DNA of 64,000 nucleotides from Nyssa sinensis (GCA_008638375.1 CM018048.1:50685675-50749674); one strand, 5' to 3'. Positions 9,481-22,557 are shown, numbered from the stretch's first letter. Notes: generated from the sequence alone by a model not told the origin. Translations and numbers: made by a program.

Positions 9481-12400
9481 TAGTCAGGCAAGGCCATTTG
9501 TCACATATATTCATTGTGCCTGGTCAAGACATAAATGGTTGTGGATTCGTGCTTTAATATTCACTGTAATCTTCTTACCTTTTTGTTTGAAGATATCCAT
9601 CCATTCCCAAACACAACAAATAAAAAATATTATTACTTATGGATGAAGGTGAGTGTAATAGAAGATTTAGCCATTTTCCTGATCTAAAAACTTCTGAGGG
9701 AGGTGTCTAGCTATTTGGCAAGGTACTTTGTTGGCATTGAATGAGTTTTTTTAGGATACTTTTCAGTCATATACTCACAAATTAAGCACATATGTGCCAG
9801 GACAGGAACAGAAGCATAATTAATTATTGGTCAATGGCAAGGTTTAGCTAGCTCTATGCATGTTTTGAGAGGTTGAAAATTCCATATATAAAATCTGTGT
9901 TCTTAACATCCTGCCAGTGATTGATCTAGCCATGACCAATTTAACAACAGTCCTGTTCAATCAATGGCTCAACTGGTCCAGTTGGTGACTTCCCTAAATA
10001 CCTCCCTAAGAGTTGGCAGGTTTTGATGAAGTAGCAGTTGAAAACAACCTGCAGGTTGTGACTGCTCCATAAAGAATTTGTGCGTGCCTATTTTTTAGAT
10101 TAACAGTCTCTTCATTTTTAGATTAGCAGCCCCTCTCCACCTGCAAAGTCAGACTGCATACATCTAACTATACAGATTTGCCGTTTTGTTTTTTAGATTA
10201 AACCAAATATTTGGTGGGGAGTTTGGTGGGGAGTTTGACCATTTTATTTAGTAGGTTGATCAGAATTCAGAAGTGTCACAATTCACAAAGCCATTAATTA
10301 TCTTTCTCCAAGAGAGCATGAGAGGACTCTTAGCCTCTTACCCTCAAAGAAAACTTGATTGCCATGTAAAGATTGAAAGAAACCAGTTTTTCTTTGATTA
10401 ATAATATTGTAAGCTCGAATTTATATATGAGATAAGGTATCTTAACTATTTAATAACTTATAAATTAGAATAAAATAGTTAAAATAAAAAAAAATTCAAT
10501 CATGAAATCATCTAATTGTTAAAATATTATGTTTCGTATTAACTCAAACTTTCAAGTTACTCTTTATCTTTTCTCCTTTATGTTTTGACAGCCAATTAAT
10601 GTGGTTTACAAAGACTCTTAAATCAGTCACTTACATTGAAATTCTTTATTTTTGTAAACTGTTCTACAATTTAGAGGTAACTCATAACACAACTGTAAGA
10701 TTTGACTTTTCGTTTCCAAAATAAATAATGGCATTTAAGGAGCCCAACTAATGACCTCATGTTTGTTTGGAGGATTAAGATGTTGTCTTCATATTCCACT
10801 GCCACAATATTAATACATGCCAAACCATGTGTCAAAGATGATAAAGTTCTTTCGACCTTGCTCGAAAGGTCCAAACTTGGCCCCGTGAATTCAGTGTACA
10901 CATGAATTCATAAGTTGGAATCTGTTGGGTGCCGTTTTTCTACGTGATATCATTATTCTGACTTGATGATAAGGTCAGTGCTTTTCAGGCTTGAAATATT
11001 CTTTCATCGTCCGGTATAATATGTAATAATAAGGTCTTTCAAAATCATTATTCTATATATAATATATCTTATTAAAAAAATGAGTCATATCATACATGAT
11101 AATATTATTAAAAAGATATATTATCACGTTACTGTACCAGAATTATTCAAGAGTTTTTACTAATACTCTATTTGGTCAGAATAACGAGTTAGACACGAAA
11201 TTTGACCTCGCTCTTTATATCTCCGTCTTCAAAATCACGGGTGCGGCCGCCTTTTTGTCCCTTCCTCGTCTCTCAAACACCCTATAAGTCATTAGCAAAA
11301 GATAATTTATTCAGCTGGTTTAAGATAATTTGAGACTTAAAAATTATTTCAAGCATTCTTTTAGATCATGTGAGTATTTCTTATTCTATTTTTTATCATT
11401 TTTATTCTATTTTTTATTTCATTCACGTATACTAAACAAACATAGTAACTATCTTGCATGAATGTTGAGGAGTACAATGAAACCGTGCAGAACTAGACAA
11501 GATGTTGAAAAGCCAGGGGATGAGTTGTGACTTAAGTCTGCAATATTGAGGAGGATTGTGGCAAAAGATGAACAAGGCTTAAGGCCACATACATCTTTGT
11601 ATGTTTCTTCAATTTTAATTTTCATGATGAGTTTTTAGTAAAATAAATAAATATATATATAGGAGACTTGTTTGATTAATTCATCAATAACAATTCGCAC
11701 ATGGGAGACTACGTAACTTAAATTAGAAAACAAGATAACTTAAATACTCTTCTTTGACGAAATTAGCTTGCCTTCTTTTCAAGCATCTCTCTCTTTTTAC
11801 TGCTTGCCTTATTGTTTCAATCAAATATGTCTCCATCTCTTTCACCATCTTAATTAGTTGGCTTTCTTTTTTATTCTACTCTTTCATAAACTTCATTTTC
11901 ACACACACCTTCAAGTTTGTTGTAACTCCTATCAAAACCCTAATTTTAGAAAGACCGAAAAAATCAATCTAATCCCAACAAACATAGACTAATCAAATTA
12001 ACCACAAGCAAGGCTAATTATAACTAAGAAATTGAGTTTTTTTTTCCCATTTGATAATCTGAATGTAATATTTTTTAAAAATGGTATCATTTTGGTTATA
12101 TCATTTTTTTGGCACATCAGCGTCAATTCTCAGCTCTCTATACATATCAGATAAATTTAAGGTTAATAGCCCTCCAAAAAATATCTCATTTAATGAGTTT
12201 TGAATTAAGAATTTGATAAGATTAAGCACTTGTCACCTTAACTCTTATCACTTGAGCTATCTCTTTAGAGGTTATTGTTGTTGTATCATCCTCTTTTATT
12301 AACAATTGCATTTTCTTTTCCATTAATAAATTTGAATATGCAAAATTATTATTCAGAGAGAACTGTAAATCAATTGTAAAATAATGAGATATGATTCATG

Positions 12401-13046
12401 CAACTAGCCTTATTTGTTAAGTTGAGTTAAAAAGGGTAAATCAATTAACCAGATTCAAACCTAAACCAATGCTAATAATAGATAAACGTGGAGGTCTGAA
12501 TGTTGAGTTCTTAATATGATTTTTCATTTTTCAATTCTTATTCTGTCAACTCATGGAAAACATGACCATGTTTGCATTCAGCTGGACCATATTCATGACT
12601 GGTTTTGATCTTAACAACAACAATAACATATTCGAAATTATATAATTCTCATTTGCAACTTTACAAAGTGGAGAGCTAAATCAAAAGATAATTTAAAAAA
12701 AAGAAGCAATTATTTTATCATTATACAAGGCTTGGCACTTTGTAGAGCATAGGAAAAGTAAATAATAGCCTACTTCACACGTATTTTGTACTGCTTAATT
12801 CCTTCTTATTTTTTTATTTTGAGATGAATTATTTAGGAGTATTCTGACACACGTATATGAAATTAAGTTTTATTTTTGTGACAATTATGTCAATCTTTTA
12901 TACTTAATATCTTTATCGTTTGACTACATCTATTTTTTTTTTGACAAAAAACTTTTCTAATATAACATTGGACAATGTAGGCATACCACAGACTAACTCC
13001 TCATTTCCGTAACAGTTATGCCCACCTTTTATTCACCGACGTCTCT
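9481..13046. other. Intergenic DNA with no supported gene
   Basis: No reading frame shows family features. A segment at about 10395-10550 is related to 13430-13560 (shared phrases around AAATCATCTAATT and AGCTCGAATTTATA), so a dispersed AT-rich repeat is present in two copies. Confidence 0.45.
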
Positions 13047-13051
13047 AATAT

Positions 13052-13120
13052 ATAACTCGGCCTTAGACAAATAACTCAATTCAACTCGTTCTTGGGGAAT
13101 TAACCCAATTTAGTGTATAT
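13052..13120 (+). repeat. Dispersed direct repeat, copy 1
   Basis: About 70 bp from ATAACTCGGCCTTAGACAAA to AACCCAATTTAGTGTATA recur nearly unchanged at 13903-13971. A shorter related piece lies near 14005-14040. Confidence 0.75.
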
Positions 13121-13902
13121 ATAAAATATCACGATGATACTATAATTTAAAAAATATATAACATATCTGAATTTATTTGATTTGTTTGTCAACAGTTTTT
13201 CCAATTTACCTTACAACTATATTTTTTTCTTATGTGGATAAGTTTTCAGTTAACTGGTATATCATTTACTAAGTCAATTAATTTTTGTCATGTGTACCTA
13301 CTGTTGCGTGCTTATAATAAAATAATTTTTGTCATCTGTTAACTTAAATAATGAACACGGTTCAATTAAAAACTTCTCATATGAGCACCACAAACACCCA
13401 AGCATAATTAAAGTGATTGTATTAAATAAATGATAATATTACTGTAAACTCGAATGTATATAAAATAAAGTGATTTAATTTTTAGATATGATTAAAATAA
13501 ATAAAAATTTAATTCTAAAATCATCTAATTACTAAAATATACTATCTCGTGTACACTCGAATTTATAATAATATTACTCTTAAAATAAAACTTTAATTCT
13601 TAGAATAAATAAGAATCGCATTGTTACAGGTAAATGGACGCTAAATACCATTACCCCCGAACAAACTGTACCCTTATCACATTCCTCGCTTCAACCTTTT
13701 ACCGTATCATAGGAATGGGATAGATCCGAGGACTAGGTTTTGAGCACCAATAGGTACATAAAGGCATCGGCTCTTAATTAACCAACAATTTTAATTTGTT
13801 GTCAGCAAGCACATATCAGGTTCACTGTTTAAATTATAATTCTCAATAATTTGTATTAAAAAAAATTAAAATTTTAATTTGTTGTCACCACATCTTTAAG
13901 AA

Positions 13903-13971
13903 ATAACTCGGCTTTAGACAAATAACTCAATTCAACTCAGTCTTGAGGAATTAACCCAATTCAGTGTATAC
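13903..13971 (+). repeat. Dispersed direct repeat, copy 2
   Basis: This is the second copy of the 70-bp repeat at 13052-13120, about 850 bp downstream. It is followed by two tandem copies of GAAAATAAATGTTCACAC (about 13978 and 14049). Confidence 0.75.
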
Positions 13972-14084
13972 CTTAGTGAAAATAAATGTTCACACTTTTT
14001 TAATTATAAATCGATCTTGGACAAATAATCTAATTTAGTTTATGACTAGACGAAAATAAATGTTCACACCTTTTTATTGAAGAA

Positions 14085-14165
14085 TAAGACTTGAACTCGT
14101 TCGTATAGATGACTAACTAGGATAGACCAATTGGTTGAAAAATCTCGATATTGAAAATTAACCAT
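14085..14165 (-). mobile_element. SINE-like relic
   Basis: The minus strand has a box B-like GAGTTCAAGTC preceded by a degenerate box A-like TCAACCAATTGGT. It resembles the other tRNA-derived relics in this window, but no tail or target duplication could be fixed. Confidence 0.3.
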
Positions 14166-15300
14166 CTACCTTATTATTATTATTATGACATGTTCTAAAC
14201 ATACATTAAGCTTAAATAACTAATAGATTTCTTCAAAATAAATAAATAAATAATAATAAATACAAAACATTTTGTAGGAATTTAAGATTATTGTTGTTTT
14301 TTTTTTTTTTTGGGCCAAGCCATTAAATTAAAAAAAAATATCCCTAAAGATTTTCTAACTTCAGTTCTCACTTTTAAATGCAAGACAATTTTCTTGAAAA
14401 AATCATTATATGTAATATCCTTCTATATTAAAAAATATAATAAAAAAACAAGAACATCTTTATTATTTAGATTTCATTGCCTTAATTAATGTCAACATAG
14501 AGGTAAATTATATGCCTCGGATTGTGCCAATTAAAACCATAAGCACTAAATGAGAGGATCAAACAACCCAATCAAAGCATTAAAATACACACTTAATTTA
14601 ACAAATCAGTTCAAAAATCACCATCCCCACCGAATCAATTTACCATTTAAAAATAGGGCTCTACAGAGAGAATATCCCACGGGAATGTGTAAATCCAGAG
14701 CCCCAAAAATAGGATACATTGACTTAGAAGTGCTATTGTTATTTAGAAAAATTAAAAATAAAACTAGTATGTCATCAAAATAGACTTATTCTTCTTCTTC
14801 TTTTTTTATGAATAATTCACAAGTATTAATTTAAAATATGGGAATTTTATTATTAAGATCACACTTCCAAATGGTTCATCAAAACAGACTTATCATCAAA
14901 ATAAATTTTCATCTTTTCAATGAGCTTATGACTAATAAAATTTTAAAATAATACTACAATACAATTACTAATTTAACCATCCTCCTCCCTCTAATATACG
15001 TTATAAATTACGGTAAAAACGTTGACAATAAAATTTAAGTATTTCGAATTTGTGTTTATTTTACACTGACTCTTGACAGTTAAAACTTAAAGAATGTATA
15101 CGACCGTTACGCATAAGTTAAACAGAATACCCTTTATTGATTCATATAAAAAAAAAAAAAGACTAAATAATATAAAAATATTAAATTATAAAATTAATAT
15201 AACACAATGATAGATAAACACATTATTTAAAATAAAATTTTAAATAAAAAATGAAGAATTATAGGATCATTATTCCCACATTTCCTTTCCCAAGAGGTCA
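14166..15300. other. AT-rich intergenic DNA upstream of the epimerase gene
   Basis: No gene is seen. There are long A and T runs and no convincing coding frame. The 14550-14783 reading frame is a chance product of low-complexity DNA. Confidence 0.45.
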
Positions 15301-15310
15301 ACACCAACGA

Positions 15311-15320
15311 CCTTTTATAG
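15311..15320 (+). promoter_or_regulatory. Possible TATA-like element of the epimerase gene
   Basis: CCTTTTATAG lies about 185 nt upstream of the start codon, at a change from AT-rich to more balanced DNA. It would allow a leader of about 150 nt. The match to TATAAA is poor. Confidence 0.25.
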
Positions 15321-15424
15321 ACTCCCACTTCTCCACTTTTATCAGGCGTCAGGGGTAGAGAGAGGACCACCAAAAGTCCCCATTGACATAAACTACAGAG
15401 GAAGAAGCCATAGGCATTATCAGG

Positions 15425-15436
15425 ATGAAGATCTGA
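15425..15436 (+). promoter_or_regulatory. Minimal upstream ORF in the epimerase leader
   Basis: ATG AAG ATC TGA is a three-residue uORF ending 64 nt before the ATG at 15501. If the leader begins upstream of it, ribosomes must reinitiate or skip it. This is seen in sequence only. Effect is unknown. Confidence 0.4.
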
Positions 15437-15500
15437 AACCCTAATCCTAACCTTTCGATCTTGGCAGATTATTAGGGATTTGATCGCAATTTTCTGGCAA

Positions 15501-16823
15501 ATGACGCAGTTGTTGAAGCCGATGGTGTCTCACATCGATAACATTCCGTCGACGCCGGGAAAGCTCAAAACTGAGAAATCGTCACCGTACATTAGCCGCC
15601 TTCGGCTTCACTATTCACTCCCAAAGCTCACCATGTGGTCCTTCCTCTTTCTCGCCCTAATCCTCTTCTTCGTCCTGCTATCTCCGCCGTCTTCGCCGCC
15701 AACCAACCAGTCGTCTCGCCGCAGTCTTCAGACCACTTCGTGGGGCGGCCCGGTTTGGGAGCGGCGGGTTCGGTCATCGGCCCGTGTTCGCTCCGGAAAT
15801 GGCCTCTCAGTTCTTGTGACCGGCGCGGCGGGCTTCGTCGGCATGCATGTGTCTTCCATGTTGAAGCGGCGGGGCGACGGCGTTCTCGGCCTCGACAATT
15901 TTAACAATTACTACGACATTGGCCTCAAACGGTCCCGCAAAGCCCTTATCGAACGCGCCGGCGTATTCGTTGTTGAGGGCGACATCAACGACCCTGCTCT
16001 TCTCCGCAAGCTTTTTGATGTTGTTGCGTTTACACACGTAATGCACCTTGCAGCCCAGGCTGGAGTCCGTTACGCAATGCAGAATCCGAGCTCTTATGTT
16101 AACAGCAACATCGCTGGTTTTGTAAACCTCCTTGAAGTTTGTAAATCGGCGAATCCACAGCCCGCGATCGTCTGGGCTTCATCGAGTTCGGTTTACGGAC
16201 TCAATTCAAAGGTGCCCTTTTCAGAGAAAGACCGGACTGACCATCCTGCAAGTCTCTATGCTGCAACGAAAAAGGCAGGTGAAGAGATCGCGCATACATA
16301 TAATCATATATATGGCCTTTCTATTACTGGGTTAAGATTTTTCACGGTGTATGGACCGTGGGGTCGGCCTGATATGGCGTATTTCTTCTTTACAAAAGAT
16401 ATTCTTAAGGGGAATCCAATCACTATATTTGAAGCTGCTAATCATGGCACGGTTGCAAGAGATTTTACCTACATTGATGATGTAGTGAAGGGTTGTTTGG
16501 CGGCATTGGACACGGCAAAGAAGAGTACCGGTAGTGGTGGGAAAAAGAAGGGTTCTGCACAATTACGGATATTCAATTTAGGGAATACGTCGCCAGTGCC
16601 TGTTAGCAAGCTTGTGAGCATATTGGAGAAGCTTTTGAAGGTCAAGGCTAGAAGGAGGGTGTTGCCAATGCCAAGGAATGGAGATGTGCAGTTCACGCAT
16701 GCAAATATTAGCTTAGCACAAAAGGAGCTTGGGTATAAGCCGTCAACTGATCTGGAGACGGGATTGAAGAACTTTGTTAAGTGGTATCTTAGTTACTATG
16801 ATTCTAAGAAGAGTGCCTGGTGA
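15501..16823 (+). CDS. GAE: UDP-glucuronate 4-epimerase (GAE family), single exon
   Basis: The enzyme interconverts UDP-glucuronate and UDP-galacturonate, supplying galacturonate for pectin synthesis, and is a Golgi type II membrane protein. The 440-aa product has a short cytosolic tail with the family phrase IDNIPSTPGKLK, one membrane anchor at about residues 44-60, and an extended SDR epimerase domain. NAD-binding GAAGFVG is at 108-114, a serine-rich WASSSSVYG strand at 225-233, and the catalytic pair Tyr253/Lys257 in YAATK. The end (KNFVKWYLSYY) fits the family. It has no intron, as is usual for GAE genes. ATGs at 15501 and 15522 are both in frame. The second aligns with the usual family N-terminus and has G at +4, giving 433 aa. 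No damage is visible. Confidence 0.95.
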   Translation: MTQLLKPMVSHIDNIPSTPGKLKTEKSSPYISRLRLHYSLPKLTMWSFLFLALILFFVLLSPPSSPPTNQSSRRSLQTTSWGGPVWERRVRSSARVRSGNGLSVLVTGAAGFVGMHVSSMLKRRGDGVLGLDNFNNYYDIGLKRSRKALIERAGVFVVEGDINDPALLRKLFDVVAFTHVMHLAAQAGVRYAMQNPSSYVNSNIAGFVNLLEVCKSANPQPAIVWASSSSVYGLNSKVPFSEKDRTDHPASLYAATKKAGEEIAHTYNHIYGLSITGLRFFTVYGPWGRPDMAYFFFTKDILKGNPITIFEAANHGTVARDFTYIDDVVKGCLAALDTAKKSTGSGGKKKGSAQLRIFNLGNTSPVPVSKLVSILEKLLKVKARRRVLPMPRNGDVQFTHANISLAQKELGYKPSTDLETGLKNFVKWYLSYYDSKKSAW

Positions 16824-17133
16824 ATCTTTAGAACAGATTGTGCTAGAAACTTTGAATATTGCCAATAATCGCTGCTTTAATGATCAATGCTCATTCAAAT
16901 TTCTGTCATACGAGGAGGAATAATGTTCTGCAATGGGTAGCCTTACTGGTTGCCCTGTATTTTTCTGCAGAGCATTTTGGTTCTGTATCAACAAAGTAGT
17001 GGAGGCTTTTCATTGTTCCACGGCAAATTTTTCTGAAGGATCTTATTTGTAGCTTAGGCATTGTACAGTCTATCCCTGATAGATTACAACTACAACCTCA
17101 CGGTGGACCTCTATATCATACTGAAGTGATTTC

Positions 17134-17139
17134 AATAAA
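17134..17139 (+). terminator. Candidate polyadenylation signal of the epimerase gene
   Basis: A canonical AATAAA lies 311 nt after the stop codon, within sequence of mixed composition typical of a 3' UTR. Confidence 0.45.
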
Positions 17140-20100
17140 GGAGTATATCCTACACTGGATCCCTGACTATCTTATTTTGCTAAGTTCTAAATTTCTAATA
17201 CATCTGAATTCGTCTCCTTACTTTTGATATGAAATGATGGTGTTGTGTCAGTGGTTTACTTAGTTGATTTGAAGTAGATGTGCTTATCTTATTTCATGTC
17301 ATGCCTTTTAGATCTGCCTATCCATGTATATAGTAAAATAGCTCTGATTTGAAAGTATTTGGGAACTTTCATCTGCGTTATAATGTGTTACTTGAGGACA
17401 CAATTTTATAATGTGTTACTTGAGGACACAATTATTTGTTTATACTTCTACAATATTCAACAGTAGTGTTTTATGATATAATACACCACACTGGTGATGT
17501 TGGATGGATGCATTTCTTAAAAAACTCATTCAGGTAGAAAGCATATTCTGTCTGATTGACTTGTACCAAATGTAACAGTTGTTACACTCAAGGGTTGCAT
17601 TTTCCGTGTTGTTTAGTGATTTTTTTCCCTATATGTTACCATGGCTTTAGATTTCACTCGCAGGTGTTATTATTCTGGTTCTAGATGGAATTTGCTCATA
17701 GTAAATCAACTGTCTATCTCTATAGGACCGATCAAAAAAAATTTGTCCATTTCTATAGGAAAACTCTATGCTTACCTAAACCAAAAGTAGTTTTCCAAAT
17801 GATGTGTTGGGATTGTGTGGGTTATATATCATTTCATGATTTGATGTGTAACAAATGAGATGTCGCCACATCATTTGGGATTTTACTACTGGGAAAACTT
17901 TTTGGAAAAAGTATTATTGCTCATCTCTATAGCTGAACCTTATAAGAATTAGTTTCTTTTTATCTTTGGAAAATAGTAGAATGCTTGATTTGTGCTTTAA
18001 TCAGAGATCATTGGGAGTAAGATATTTCTGCCATAGTCAGAAAACTGGCAACTCCTATTAACCTTCAGCCTGCTTCTTTAGCAAGGTGGAGGATCAAAGA
18101 GGAATGCTTAACAATTTTATAAATTGGTGTTCTCCTAGAAGGAATTGAGTTGTTTGAGCTGTCACTGAGGGTGATCATTTTGACTCTTTAACTACGTTCA
18201 AGAGCATGACACACACATATATATGGACACACACATACATAAATCATACTTCTTGATGATACTTGTGATAGTAAAATTTTAGCTACCTAGAGATGATAAT
18301 TGAAAACCGGGGGCAAGGATTGTTCTAAGAGAAATGATGATAAGGATGTTCTGGAAACATCTATTGTAGGGTACTTCTTTTGTCACTTGTTCTTTGACCT
18401 TCTAGATTGCTTCACTAGATAGATAGACAGACAGACTTCTTCTTTGTGGGTTTTGGTGGCTCTCTTATGTGCATTTTGGGCAATTGGGCCAGTCAGTTGC
18501 ATTCTATTAGATCAGTTGCTTCCCGAGCATTGCTAAGTTGGGTTTGTTACTTTATTCGATGCATTCGTGCATCACTTACAGTTGATCGTAGATTGTTATA
18601 CACCTCTAAGGTTGAGATAAGAGTTTTATGCCAGATTTGTGAGAGAAAGTCAAAGTGGATGATATAGTCTCTCTTGATAAATGAAACTAAAATTGATAGT
18701 ACACAGTAATTTCATTGGTTACTGAAAAACTTGATTGTATACAGTTATTTCATTGGTTACTGAAAGGGTGTTTGTGGGATGTGTTATTTTCCTTTTATTT
18801 GAAAGACTTTTGGTCTTCCTAATTCTATTTCCTGGATTTTGTTGGGCACCAATCACTACTATTGGGTGGTTATATCAAACAAGGGTTAACTGGTTAACCT
18901 TTCTATGAATCTATACTTGGTAAGGGATTTTTTAGACTAGCTTGTAATTAGCATTGTGATAATATTTTTTTCCTTTAATTGGGATAAGGCTTTATTGAGT
19001 TGAATTGTATAATATTTTTCTCCTTGCTCTACTTGTTTAGCCACCATCTCTATTCTCTATTCTTTGCTTTGTTCACATTTAACAGTTACAGAGTTTACAA
19101 CAGTCAGCAAAGATCATTGGAGATATTGTCAAATGATTTGAAAGGGATCTGAAATCTATCTTGGTTGGCTTTAATGGCTGAGTTTGAAATTTGTCCATAT
19201 ATTGTTGCATTTATCTATGTTACCTCAATTTTTTAGCAGACTTTGTTTGATGTATTATGATAAGTGATTTATTATTAAGAAATCTTTGATGAGATTATAA
19301 CAAGTGAGGTTGTAGATGCAGCTGCAAATGCGTTACAGAAACGTTGGTGGTTTTGTCGTTTCCTTTCATATCTTTCGTATGGCAGGGCAGCAAATTTGGA
19401 TTGACAGAGACCTGTGGAGATGGTGACATTTTTCCTCGTCTTTAAGGTGTGTAAATATAAAAGACCAATTTCCTCTCTCTTGAATAAGTTGCTAGCGGAC
19501 AGTGTTGTGACTCTACTTCATTGAGAAGTAATTGAAGGAGCCAATGTATACATATATGCTTTCAACTTAATATGTATCGTCATTCAACCTGCAGAATCCT
19601 TGTCTTGTTTGCTGTCAGTTGTATAATTGTATTGAAGACAAGTAGCAGTAGCCTTGGTGAATCTTTTGGTTGATCCTTTCGTAGATAATATGCATGGGGG
19701 ATTGAATTTTTACGAATGATTGACGAGGATTTATATATTTAATTTACTTTCTGGTTGGAAGGCTCTCTGTGACCAGTTCAAGATCACAAATATATTTTGG
19801 CAATAGCCTAGGGTTGCTTGGGAGCACTTTTTAACTTGCTCTCCCTGGTCACCTTAACTCTATATTGGCAAGGTCTTGTTTGGCTCACTTTGCTACAAAA
19901 AGAGAATCACTCTTAACAATGACAACGCCTTTAACTTGTATCTGAGGACGGAGAAGTGTGAACAACCACTAAGGCCAACGTTTTGACATCAATTGTATCC
20001 CGGTAGTAACAAGGCTCCAAGAGTTCAACAATGATTGGCACTGTCACCCAATGAATAGAGTTAAATACTGCAAAGAATAGACCGTTGGTTTCTTGGGGAT

Positions 20101-20496
20101 GCACATCTAAATTGGACTATTAGAGTGACTCTTATGCATATGTGTTATTTGATTTGTTAATTTCAAAATTTGACATTAATATAAAAGTTATTGCTTTAAT
20201 GGTATGTTATTAGGCTTACTATAAAAAATGACAATGTCATGTTTGGTATCAGAGAATAATTTGAGTTATTTTAAGTCATTCATGGAATATGGCTAATATA
20301 TGTTAAACAAATATGAGATTCGCATTATTTTATTAAGAAAAAATAATTGTTGTACTGAAAAATGACATGTTAGCATTTGAGTATAATTATTAATTGTTAG
20401 AATCTGACATATAATCTCAAAATATAAATTCAGCATAAATGAAATTATATTTAGCATTAGGCCAAATAGATATATAAGGTTAATAAGATATAATTA
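17140..20496. other. Long intergenic stretch with no supported gene
   Basis: The composition is less AT-rich than other spacers, but no frame carries recognisable protein features. Small repeats include a 30-bp tandem duplication at about 17378-17436 (TATAATGTGTTACTTGAGGA) and a repeated ATTTCATTGGTTACTGAAA near 18709 and 18746. A non-coding transcript or a long 3' region is possible but unsupported. Confidence 0.4.
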
Positions 20497-20820
20497 GTCC
20501 TTTGAATGCTTGGTTTGAAGATTTAGTGAGAGCGGGAAAAGAGGCAAAAGCAATTTCTCTTTTTAAGTATGTTTGAATGGGAAGAGAAGAAGATCAGATA
20601 AAATAATTCTTATTTCTTTAAATATGTTTGAATGAGAAAATAAGAGGGTTTGATAAAATAACTCTTATCTTATTTCATATTTGATTATTTTAATTGACTT
20701 GAATAATATATCCTATAAATTATTTATATCTCATCCGAATAAGATATAATTTGTATCAAGAAAGCGGTGATGCTTATCCCATCCAATTCTGCAATTTCAT
20801 CCAAACACCCAAAAATGGCC
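20497..20820. mobile_element. PIF/Harbinger-like MITE with TTA target duplication
   Basis: Both ends are flanked by TTA (20494-20496 and 20821-20823). The left end GTCCTTTGAATGCTTGGTTT resembles the reverse complement of the right end, GGCCATTTTTGGGTGTTTGG. The 324-bp body is non-coding and contains a partial internal duplication around TATGTTTGAATG (20567 and 20624). Confidence 0.5.
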
Positions 20821-20823
20821 TTA

Positions 20824-22191
20824 CCATGTTTTGTCTTACTTATTAAAAATAAATAATTAGCAACTAGGAAACATAATATAAAATAACTTGGAAAATTTTA
20901 AAAAATTTCTCGATTGCATTTTTCATTTTTTGCTTTATTATTTTCTCATCTATTTTTTCTTTTCCTTCACTAATTCTGCAAACCAAATAAAACATGTTAT
21001 AATGAAAGCAAGTCTTCAATTAAGGAGTAAAAGAACCAAAAAAACCTTTGAATCCATAAGAGTGCCACCAAGAAAAATTAAAGTGAAAATTACCATCCAA
21101 GGTCAAAGCAAACCCATGCACTTCATTCATTTTGATAACAGCAGGCACCTTAAATTGTCCCAGAAAATGAATGCGCGAGTAGATGTCTTCACAGGACAAA
21201 ACATATCCAGCAAACTTATTACATGCTTATAAATGCGAACTCTGATCTCTGAATTACCATCCAACATATTATATGCATGCTACTAAACTACAAAAGATGT
21301 GCAATAAGAAGAGTTGCAGAAAGCTATTTATAACCAAAAAGACACCACTATCAAATAGTCACATTCTTGATCATCCCTCTCTTTATTCTTCACTCAAAAT
21401 TCCATTCATCTGCCAACAAAAGAATGCTCCAAGGAACAGGATTTGTCAATGAGCTCAAGTTTTTGAAAGTCAATTTGCTCTCTCAGTTTTCAAGATGAGG
21501 CACAACAAATCTCAGATCTAAGAAGAGGCAGATGTCTAAAAAAATTCGAAGACTCAGTCAGCATTCGGCACTTCCTTGATCCTTTGAGAAAAACAACCTG
21601 ATCCAAGAAATAACAACAGAGTAGTCGGTTACAAACTAGTACTTCCGCTACCACATGAATATAACAGGTAGAGAAAGAAAGGTCAAATTGGGCGCTAAAA
21701 CAAATTCTGGCAAATGGTGTCTTAAGGGAAGGAATAATGAAAAGAAAGAAAAGTAATCAACCCCACAATCACCAGAAGGTGTTCACAGAATCACAAGATG
21801 TTCTCGGTTGGATCAAATGGTTTCCTGAACAGCTCCCCAGGGTTTTTTTTCGATGTTCCAACTCCTACAACCATGTGAATTCAGGGCAAAGATCATTTTG
21901 GAGGGCCCATATTAAAGGTTCTACCAAATCAGAGTTTTATCACATTTGATCTATAGATATTTTTCTTTGATTCAGTTTTAACTGTCAAAAAAATAGAGAC
22001 ACACTGGACAGTTAATTACCTTGACATCGCCCTACATCATATGCTAGCATCCAGCTGTAGACAGAACATGGTAGAAAGAGCACTAATGCTCCAAGAACTT
22101 CATCAAAAAAAGCCATCTGCTCTAGTAAATTTCTTTGGATCAACTGAAGGGTGAAGTTTAATGACCAACGCCAGAGTTAACTGGTCTCCTA
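20824..22191. other. Intergenic DNA with no supported gene
   Basis: The only long frames (20888-21232, 21737-21949) lack any family feature or protein-like composition. The region lies 3' of the minus-strand fragment at 22192-22557 and may include its 3' UTR. Confidence 0.4.
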
Positions 22192-22557
22192 TCATTCAGG
22201 AAGCTTTCCTCTATTTGGAACTGTATGCTCCAATACTTCTTGCAGCAAAACCTTTGCCCTGTGACAAGAATTGAACTCCAAATCCTTAAGACTGGAAAAA
22301 AAGAAACAGAAGAATGGAATATAGATGCAATCTACACACCTTACAATTCTATCAGGTGTGCCACTCACTGCAACAAGTCTTGAATTCAGAGATTGATTTT
22401 TATTGTTCTGGAAAGTGAGAGCCAGATGGAAATGTGGATAATTATGCAAAATCTGTCCTAGATCGTCAACAACTGCTATATCTGAGCCAGTGAATATGCA
22501 ATGATTCATGTGATCATGCCTCTTAGAGTGCTTGTCAAACCTTGTCCCCAGGAATGC
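22192..22557 (-). pseudogene. Unidentified two-exon gene fragment, KH-like C-terminus
   Basis: I do not recognise the parent gene. The stretch looks genuinely coding. An acceptor TTGATGCAG precedes exon 22557-22340 (AFLGTRFDKHSKRHDH and onward), a donor AAG|GTGTGT and pyrimidine-rich acceptor bound an 81-nt intron (22339-22259), and exon 22258-22192 ends GKLPE plus stop. Joined, the last part reads RLVAVSGTPDRIVRAKVLL, which resembles the final strand and helix of a KH RNA-binding domain, though no GxxG loop is visible. The intron is a multiple of three without a stop, so retention keeps the frame. No upstream exons were identified. A SINE lies just upstream. It could be the last exons of a real gene whose other exons I missed, or a relic. 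Confidence 0.4.

Noticed and set aside
15480..15500. Earlier start for the epimerase
   Set aside because: The codon at 15480 is TTG. ATGs begin at 15501, and family length agrees.
18446..18667. 73-codon gene downstream of the epimerase
   Set aside because: No homology is recognised, there is no start context or neighbouring exons, and the spacer around it looks non-coding.
20888..21232. 114-codon plus-strand gene
   Set aside because: Composition is phenylalanine- and lysine-rich from AT-rich DNA, with no family feature, and it begins next to a MITE.
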